NCBI RefSeq assembly: GCF_000715075.1
Contig: NC_134082.1
Coordinates: 59,297,466-59,361,465 of the forward strand
DNA from: Nicotiana tabacum
Taxonomy: Eukaryota > Streptophyta > Magnoliopsida > Solanales > Solanaceae
Direction: 5' to 3'
DNA: 64,000 nucleotides
Positions 56,251 through 64,000 of the stretch are shown piece by piece. Under the pieces are notes generated by a model. It was not told the DNA's origin. It saw only the letters and a list, made by a program, of their open reading frames with translations, and searched no databases. A program made the position numbers and the translations under genes. Every line of letters starts with the position of its first letter. The first letter of the stretch is position 1.

Positions 56251-56958
56251 TTACCATTTCATTACTTTGATTGACTTAGACATGATGTTCATTATGCTCC
56301 TTATTAATGCTTCTTTACTAACATATTGTTAGAATCTGTTGTTCCCCCACAGCATGTCCCCTTCCCACTTTATTTTGTTGATTTCTGTTACTATGTTTCT
56401 GTTTGTACATGATTTAACTGCACATGTATATACACGATTGTCGTGTCCTAGCCTCGTTATTACTTCGCCGAGGTTAGGCTCGACAGTCAACACTTACTCA
56501 GTACATAGGGTCGGTTGTACTGATACTACACTCTGCACTCTTTCTTGTAGATTTCGGTACTGGACCCGGTGAGTAGGAGGTATCTGCCTTCAGTCTAGGG
56601 AAACCAAGGTAGATCTGTTGGCGTCCACAGAGCCTAGAGTCCCCCTTCCCTGCTTTAGTTTTTCTAATGTCTCTTTTCTTTTCCGAGAACAATTGTACTT
56701 TTCTTTTCAGACCAGTATTTGTAGTAAAAATCGTAGACGTTCATGATATTATGACACCAGATTCATGGGTAGACTTGTATTGGCTTATTTGATTATGTTA
56801 TAACTCTTCCACATTTATTAACTGTTTAACTTTAGCTTATATTTGTAACTATTTGGAATTGATTGTTGCTGTGTAGAACCCTAATAATTGGCTTGCCTAG
56901 CTTTCACGAGTAGGCGCCATCACGACTCCCGAGGGTGGAAAATCCGGGTTGTGACAAG

Positions 56959-56971
56959 TTGGTATCAGAGC
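56959..56971 (+). other. Primer-binding site of gypsy element 3
   Basis: TTGGTATCAGAGC two bases after the LTR end; Met-tRNA type. Confidence 0.85.
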
Positions 56972-57152
56972 TCTAGGTTGCTTAGGTCTCACAATTCATG
57001 AACAAGCTAGGTAAAGTCTGAGGGATCGGTACAAAGACGTCTGTTCTTATCCCTAGAGGCTACAGAGTTTAGGAAAACTTCACATTTATTATTCTCTGTT
57101 GTGTGACTTGATTTCTCAATGCTAATTGAACTTCTACTCTGTTCTTTCGCAG

Positions 57153-58424
57153 ATGGCAAGAACACGTACTTATTCATTTGCTGATCAGCAGCACGAGCCC
57201 CCAGTGGCAGCTCCTACGAGGGGTAGAGGATGAGGCCGAGGCTGTGCTAGAGGCCAAGGTAGGGGCATGGCTCAGCCTAGAGCAGTAGCACCAGCAGCGA
57301 AGCCTCAGGTAGAGTTTAAGGAGGAGGCTCCAGCCCAAACAGTTCCAGCAGGGCCATCTCAGGTCCTAGAGGGGTTCATCGCCACCCTAGTACTCTAGGA
57401 CGCTCTGGTCCATCTAGTGGGCCTTATGGAGAGGGTCGCCCAGGTAGGCTTACTTCCTATAACACCAACCATCTCTCAAGCTGGGGGAGGAGCACAGACT
57501 CCCGCTACTCGTACTCCGTAGCAGATGGCTCCCCAGTTTCAAACTCCAGCAACTCAGCTAGTTAGGGTAGTTCAGCCGGGTGTTGTGGCTCAGACTGATG
57601 ATGGAACAGCTATGTCTGTTAATGCTTTGTGGAGGTTGGACAGGTTCACCAAGCTCTTCACTACTACTTATGGTGGTACATCTTCAGAGGATCCCCAAGA
57701 CTATTTGGACAGCTGTCACGAGGTTCTTCGGAATATGGGGATAGTGGAGACCAATGGGGTTGCTTTGCTGCTTTTCGTTTGTCAGGTTCCGCCTAGACTT
57801 GGTGGAGAGATTTTTGTTTGGCTAGACCAGCTGGGTCACCAACTTTGACTTGGGATTAGTTCTCTCAGCTCTTTCTGGAGAAGTTTCTTCCTATCACCCA
57901 GAGGGAGGACTATCAGAGGCAATTTGAGCGCCTCCAACAGGATTCTATGACCTTCACTCAGTACGAGACCAGATTCATTGCCTTGGCCCATCATGCTTTT
58001 ATCATACTTCCCACCTAGAGAGAGAGAGAGAGGGTGAGGAGGTTCATTGAGGGACTCGCTTAGTCTATTCGATTGCAGATGGGTAAGGAGACTGGGAACG
58101 AGAATTCTTTTTAGGATGCGGTCAATGTGGCCATGGGAGTTCAGATGGTTTTATCACAGGGGAGTGGTTAGGGGTCTGACAAGAGGCCCCGTCATTCAGG
58201 CAAGTTCAGTGGTGCCTCATCTGGAGGAAGGGATTCTTTTGGTAGGGGCCATCCTCCCAGGCCATTTCATTCAGCACTTTAGGCTTCTCATGGTGCTCCA
58301 GGTGGCCGTGGCTCTCATATGCAGTATTCCGATCAGTTTCCCTACAGTGCACCACCAGCTCCTATCAGTGCACCGCCGCTCCAGAGTTTTCAGGGTGGTT
58401 ATTCAGGCCGTCAGGGTCAGCAGT
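57153..58424 (+). pseudogene. Tekay-like gag pseudogene, cut by the next LTR
   Basis: Starts MARTRTYSFADQQHEPP after a ~180-bp leader. Recognisable parts are an RG-rich segment, the capsid region (LDRFTKLFTTTYGGTSSEDP, DYLDSCHEVLRNMGIVETNG, then in a shifted frame FSQLFLEKFLP and FIALAHHAF) and a Gly/Arg-rich tail (RPRHSGKFSGASSGG). Stops in the main frame lie at 57231, 57396 and 57519; a frame change near 57840 is followed by stops at 57857, 58061 and 58112. Several correspond to CAG or CGA in the family consensus. The zinc knuckle would follow but is cut off by the LTR at 58425. gag normally forms the particle core. Confidence 0.85.
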
Positions 58425-61400
58425 TGTTGATATCCAAATTTTTCCCAAAATATTTTAAAATTGCATATATACCTTCAAAATCATGCATTAATAGCAATTG
58501 GTATTTTTTCACAATTTTTCTATATTTTTATTAATTTATCTAGCATTTTATTTCCAATAAATAATTACAGAATTGCATCACAAGTGATTTCAAAAGCATT
58601 TCTTGATTTAATTTATTATTTATGATCCTATTTATATCAAATTATTCCATAATTAGCCAAATCGGCATCGTTTGGCTACAATTGCAATAACTTTGCAATT
58701 ATAGCCAAGCATATGATTTTATACTATTTTTGACTAGAAATTAATCAATTGTATTTTTAAAATACTAAGTAATCATTTTTAACTATTTCTATGCATAAAA
58801 TTCATTTTTTGTACAATTATCAGCTATTTTTATAAATTGTTTTATTTAATTTAATTGGGTCTTTAACAAATAGACAATTCCATTTCAATTCTAGCTTAAT
58901 TGAATCAGACACCAACCCAATTAAAACAGCCCAAACCCCAGGCCCAATCTATCAAAATTACCTGACCCAATCCCTGGTCCAATCTGGACCGTTGATAAAT
59001 TCTAATCAACGGTCCAGATCCACATTCCCATAATTAACCTAATAGTCTACCCCCCAAACCCTCATTCTCTCATCACTCTCCGCCGTTACATCTCTCATCT
59101 CTCTCAAGACTCTCTCTGCTAAACCTAAGCTCCTACTCGCCGGCCGTTGGCTTGCCGATATCAATGGTGGTTCCACCACCACCCCTAGACTCCATGGCTC
59201 CCTCACATGCCAGATCCTCGCTACCTTGAGGTTCTCAAGGGGACCAGAGACTGTTCAACTCACACCCATGGCCTTTTCATGCTGTTCTCAGGCCACCCTT
59301 GGCCGTCCGAATAAGATCTTTATATTTTCCGCTAGATCTATGGCTTCTAAGCCGGAATCTCTTTATCTCTCTCTGAAACCCTAGCTTATCTTTTTACTCT
59401 TCAGATCTGAGTATATTTTAAGTTATTTTTGCTGTTTTCCATGATAACCTCTCCGATTTTTCAAAACGCCTCTTCGTCTTCAAAACTAGGGTTTCTTAAC
59501 CCCTTTTTCAAAATGACTTTTCCACTGATTTTCAGTATTATTCTATAATTTTTACTATGTTTAAACGGTTTATTTAAGTTTTTTCTTTTATCTGATTCAT
59601 TATGTTGAAAACCCTAATTATTTTGGTCTTAATCCTGGGTTTTGAGAACCATCCTTGCTTATTTGTTTGTTTAATTTGCTCGCATGTTTGTTATTCATGA
59701 ATATGTTCTATGTTTCTTTGATTTTTTCCCTATTATGCTCATTAGGGTTTCTAATTTTGCTTCTTCCGCCTATACTATGTTTATTCTGTTTGTGTTAATT
59801 CCTCTAATTAGTACTATTTTTTCTAGTTAAATTACTAACTTTATGTGATTTTTACTTTACTATGCTTATTAGGGTTTCTGATTTTATTCCTTCTTTCCTA
59901 TGCTGTGATTATTTTGTTTATTTTACAGCAATTTGTGTTAATTCCCTTAATCATTACTACTCCTATTTGAATCCCTAATTTCCTATAATTGATACCTTTC
60001 ACTAATCTCTTGTGATGATTTCCTTACTGATTTTCAACCTCTAGGATATTTTCTTGCCTTATTTTTTGGTTGACTAAGCTTTCAATCGATTCTTAAGTAC
60101 TTTCCTTAATTAGATTTTCTGAACCTAGCCTAATTACTTGTTCTATACTTACTATGCCAGAAAATATTTCCTTATGTGCTATGTTCTAGTCTTATGTGAC
60201 TTTCCTTATTTGTCTTTACCGTTGGAAGTTAGCTCCCTTAATTAAGGGAGTACTTATACTGATTTTATACTAATTGATACCTAGTTCCATAATTACTGCT
60301 TAACTTTGATTCTTACCTTATTTTTCTACTTAGTTTCAAACTATATATATGCTCTCTCATAAACACACACAAAGACACGAACACATTGGTTCAAAAGCTC
60401 TCTCTCTCATACTCAAAACTTTCTGCGTTACTTACAACTGTTCTAAGTTAGCCGGCTACAAGCCAAGACTGACTATTGTGCTCTCCCGTTCCTTCATTTT
60501 TGTGTTTACTGTCCTCTTTACTGGTATGTCCCGATTTCAATTAAAAGTTTCAAAACAACATGTTTCTTTTATTATTTCAATTCCTCCTGTTTCTAGTCTG
60601 TTTTCACTTATGGTTTTGTTGTTCAACTTGCAACTAATATGTTTACTTCATCGCTTAATCAGCATGCTTCTGAATGTGTCCCCTCCCTTAGACTCAACAT
60701 GTTTATGAATGTTATCCCCCTTCTAATATACCCCAATGTGACTCTTCTTTACTTATGTTTCTGTGCAAAGTAGTTGGCTATCTTTAAGTTACCTGATTCT
60801 GTGTTAACTCTGAAATTCCTTAACCCTTTAGCATATTGCCGATTCTGTACTTAAGTGCTCCTGTAACTATGTGTTTACCTATGTGTCCCCAAATCCCATT
60901 ACCCCTGTTTGTGGTTACTGAACCTACCTTGGTTCTATGTTCCTTGATTATGTATGAACCTACTTTGGGTGTTATGTTTGGACTGTTGCTTATTACTCTA
61001 CTCTCTTTTCAAAACTGTCTTTGTTGTTTTTACAAGACTATTTCAAACAAGTCTCTTTTCAAACTGTTTTCCTACTTAAATCTTTTCAAGCACTTTCACA
61101 TCTACTCTTAGGTTTTAAGTTCTGCCGCTCTAATGTGTTCGCTTAGGGATCCCTATGAGATCCCTCTGAACTCTAATACATTAGAGCTGGCCCTTCCACA
61201 CTGCACTTACTCAACCATGATTATGAAATCTAGGTGTGAGCACTGCCCGGGATCCCTTGAGGTCCTTAGGGAACTCTAACACACAGGGATTATGTGAGAG
61301 GCTGTGAGGCAATATGAAATTGGAAACTCTGAAAATCTGGGCCTACTTTCAGGCTCCCTATAGAGTAACTTCTTATTTTTCTTATATACTTATGTAATTC

Positions 61401-63075
61401 ATGCAATATTGGGCTGTAATAATTTATTGTATACAGATACTGGGGATATATAGTGAAAATGGGAGGATAGTTATGCATGTTATAGACATCAAAGGTGTAG
61501 AAACCATGCTTTAGGTCTACATTTCCTATATGCGCAATAGAATCCATGTTTAGGACCAACATGTGCAAAGCATATCATGTATTTGAGAACATGCTCTTAG
61601 GTTTCATGTATACTATTTCAGTATCTCATTTTGACATTCTTGCTATCACTTAGAAATCCTGTTCTAGGATAAAGGGCATTAAACAAAAACTACTACTCTT
61701 GCACACTTGACAACATGCTCTACAATGTTGTAACACTTTATGCATTTAGAAATCCTTCTTTAGGAAATTCTACAATCATGTTATGCACTTAGAAATCCTG
61801 ATTTAGGAATCTTTCATATAAATCATTCTATACCTTATGTATGCATATTATATACCATGTTTAGGTTCTCATTCATACTCACTCAGCTACGCCTAGTTAA
61901 ACTACAGATGCATGAAAAGGAATATAAACAGTCTTATCATGCTTTAAACAAACTGGTAATAATCCCTGTATTTTTGTAACACCTAGAACAACATGCTCTT
62001 AGGCAAAAACGACTTCTGAACTTCTAATGGTTCTGGTAACAACTGTGCACTATCCCACGCCTAGGCAAGACTTAAGTAATCAACTCTTGTAAAACTGGAA
62101 ACTGCTTCTTTGTATGTACTTCTTAATGATTAAATGCTTAAAATTAGTAGGCAAACTGATTAGTGCCCCTGCTTCTGAGTTACAAAATAAAATTGCATAT
62201 CTCATGTGTTCTGATATTCGCCTAGACATCATGTCTTAGGATACTGTTTAACAATATTGCCCTTATTTGTGTTTGAGTCGTGCTGTTTACATGCCTTATC
62301 CGTGGAGGTAAAATTGAGCCTCTTATTTGATCTTTCCTGCTTTATTCGCTAAAGTCCTATTTGTTCTTTCCTATCACCTAGTATTTCTCCTTTAAGCCTA
62401 AGGGTCTGTCTAGAACTGCCTGTAGGTAGAGGTCCTAAATTCCTCCAGGACCATTAAGAAGGGACGGGTAACAACACGCCTAGAGATCGCTTAAACAACA
62501 TTCGCTTTAATAACCACTAAGGGGTGGGAATGGGTAGATATGGATATGATGAATACGCGTTAATGTCACGTGTAACCCCTCATTGTGGAGTGTTTATCGG
62601 GCATTGCGTGGGGTGATCCTGTAGGCTAACCAACCTAGGACCCCTCCTTTCCAAATTCCTTTTGTTTGAAACTTCGCTTCTCTATATGTACACAACTTGT
62701 TCAAATTCTTTGACTTATTGTCTGAGTCACACAATGTCAAACATGCTTTATATGTAATTATTTATTTCAAATACTTATTCTTTAAAGGACTAATTCAAAA
62801 GTGTAAGTTCGGCTGGGACCCACAGTTGTGGACCGAGAGGGGTGCCTAACACCTTCCCTTCAAGGTTATTGCGAGCCCTTACCCTAATCTCTGGTAATGC
62901 AAACCAATCCAAGAGTTAATCGTTCTAGGTGCCCTAACGCACCATAATCCGTTAGGTGGCGACTCTTCAAAATACCCGATTCACAAAAGAAAATGAGTTA
63001 TTACCCCCATAAATGTCGAAACCTGGACTTGTCTTCCTTGTAAAAAAGGGAGGGAAAAAGGGGCGCGCGATAGCA
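58425..63075 (+). mobile_element. Long 5' LTR of an Ogre/Tat-like element (copy on +)
   Basis: 4.65 kb from TGTTGATATCC to CGATAGCA, homologous to the minus-strand LTR at 20278-29879. Matching blocks include AATGTCACGTGTAACCCCTC, GGGTGCCTAACACCTTCCC and CCCCCATAAATGTCGAAAC. It interrupts the gag of gypsy element 3. Open frames inside (for example 60349-60708) are low-complexity and have no counterpart in the other copy. Its 3' LTR is beyond the window. Confidence 0.85.
61480..62240 (+). repeat. Degenerate minisatellite inside the Ogre-like LTR (+ copy)
   Basis: Repeated CACTTAGAAATCCTGTTCTAGG-type units with CATGCTTTAGG and CATGTTTAGG words every 50-90 bp. It lies in the same relative position as the array at 21105-21800, but the units have diverged. 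Confidence 0.6.
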
Positions 63076-63093
63076 TGGCGACTCCTAAGGAAA
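63076..63093 (+). other. Primer-binding site, tRNA-Arg type (Ogre/Tat-like, + copy)
   Basis: TGGCGACTCC directly after the LTR end, matching the minus-strand copy at 20277 for the first nine bases and then diverging. Confidence 0.65.
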
Positions 63094-63789
63094 TACCTTT
63101 AGGCTCTTACCATAATGAACTTATTCTTATGAATTAGTCCAAGCATGCTTTATCCCGTACCCGTTTCCCTTATTTGAATTTAACTGTCCCTTTTCTTTTA
63201 AGCATTTATGATTCTTTATCCCTGAAACTGACTTGTCTCTTTGTTTTCTTTTTCGTGTAACTGTCTTTCAATTATTTAAATACTGTATTTATTTTTCCTA
63301 CGTGCAAATACTTGACTACATGTTATTAATTGCTGCATAAATCGTGCTCCACATCATAGTCCACTCATGCGTATCAAATCCTATAGCAACACTTATTGAG
63401 TGGTTGCGCTCTTCCTATTTACTACCCTTAAATTCGAAAAGGCTTTTTGCGGTAAAACCAATTGATCAGTGGTGTATTCGACGGTTCCGTGTCTTCCCTC
63501 TCAAGTTGTCCACTTGAGGGTACCAGTCTAAAATCCCACAGTAGCCTTACTTTGGTCAAAATTGTGCATGCATCATGGTCAAAGCTAGTCGGATCAATAT
63601 GCTATCCACATAATGATCTTTTAAGATAAGCCTTATCCAAAAGTCCATTGGGTTTTCCATAATCCCAACGAACACAACCACGTTCTGTGCATTAATTTGG
63701 AGAACTAAATGCCGATATGATGAACGTAAATGTATAAATAGTCGAGTCTGGGGGGGGGGGTAAGGCCTAACCCTTTTGTTTTGCAGAAA
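63094..63789 (+). other. Leader between primer site and ORF1 of the + Ogre-like element
   Basis: Noncoding; homologous to 19565-20260 read on the minus strand (for example GAATTAGTCCAAGCATG in both). It contains a G10 run at 63750-63760. Confidence 0.65.
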
Positions 63790-64000
63790 ATGAGGTAAGA
63801 GGTCCCCAGATTCGGTATGGTTAGCAACATCCCACCATTGCTGCTATATTGGTGGGAGGACCTTTCCTCAAGTGACAAGAAACATATGAGAAAGTAGCTG
63901 GGTAAGTTGACTTCCTTGCTAGATATTGAGCCAAACAACAAGTACTTTATTCTGGGATAGTGAAAGGGCTATGTTTCGTTTCGGTGACATAGAAATGACA
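63790..64000 (+). pseudogene. Start of ORF1 of the + Ogre-like element, broken
   Basis: ATG at 63790 opens MR then TAA; the frame continues EVPRFGMVSN and WWEDLSSSDKKHMRK, homologous to the ORF1 start at 19564 on the minus strand. More stops follow. The rest is outside the window. Confidence 0.65.

Larger units (their letters stand above)
54061..56956 (+). mobile_element. Ty3/gypsy (Tekay-like) 5' LTR, element 3
   Basis: 2.90 kb from TGTGATGACCC to GGGTTGTGACA, followed two bases later by a primer site. It shares the TAGGCGCCATCACGACTC end block and overall plan (GC palindrome cluster, GAGGTAAGT region, tandem array, GTACATAGGGTCGGTTGTAC block) with LTRs 1 and 2, but is a different subfamily at the 5' end. 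Confidence 0.85.

Noticed and set aside
60349..61111. Hydrophobic open frames (119 and 91 codons) resembling membrane proteins
   Set aside because: Within the Ogre-like LTR; composition is T/C-rich, giving Leu/Phe/Ser by chance, and the homologous region of the minus copy is not open.
1..64000. A novel defence, toxin or biosynthetic gene cluster
   Set aside because: Only three host genes are present, of unrelated known families; everything else with coding signal belongs to recognised transposable-element families.

Overview
The window is a piece of a large, repeat-dense plant nuclear genome. Split genes with GT-AG introns, plant-type retrotransposons and lineage-typical SINEs point to Solanaceae. 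Multi-kilobase LTRs, a TS-type SINE head and RTE tails ending in (TTG)n make a Nicotiana-like genome the best guess, but this is inferred from family resemblance and not from a search. I see no prokaryotic, organellar or CRISPR content.

Layout. 1-10149 holds the 3' ten exons of a malonyl-CoA decarboxylase gene on the + strand; a decayed Ty1/copia element sits in its sixth visible intron. 10150-12803 is flanking DNA with a SINE, a possible hAT element and an RTE LINE 3' end. 12804-35162 is a retrotransposon pile-up: a Tekay/Del-like 5' LTR (12804-15991), the gag side of an Ogre/Tat-like element on the - strand (about 17008-20277) with its 5' LTR (20278-29879), an L1-type LINE inside that LTR (24704-29601, 17-bp target duplication), and the 3' end of an Athila-like element (29880-35162). 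35163-44500 is the second gene island: a RING-H2 gene on + whose start is disturbed by a 60-unit TCT microsatellite, an unusual interleaved foldback repeat, and a complete five-exon AT-hook (AHL) gene on -. 44497-46991 is a degraded PIF/Harbinger DNA transposon. 46992-64000 is a second pile-up: a Tekay-like LTR split by a solo LTR with a clean 5-bp target duplication, a second Tekay-like LTR with gag, and a second Ogre/Tat-like element on + that cuts that gag and leaves the window.

The three host genes are functionally unrelated (malonyl-CoA catabolism, ubiquitin ligation, chromatin/AT-rich DNA binding). The transposable elements are nearly all dead; their stop codons are mostly explained by single C-to-T (or opposite-strand G-to-A) changes. 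I did not find a new enzymatic or defence system. The most unusual signals are structural: the A-B-A'-B' interleaved inverted repeat at 37885-38476, clusters of CpG-rich short palindromes in three LTR-element families, tandem arrays inside five of the long LTRs, and the coding-frame change at the microsatellite of the RING gene.
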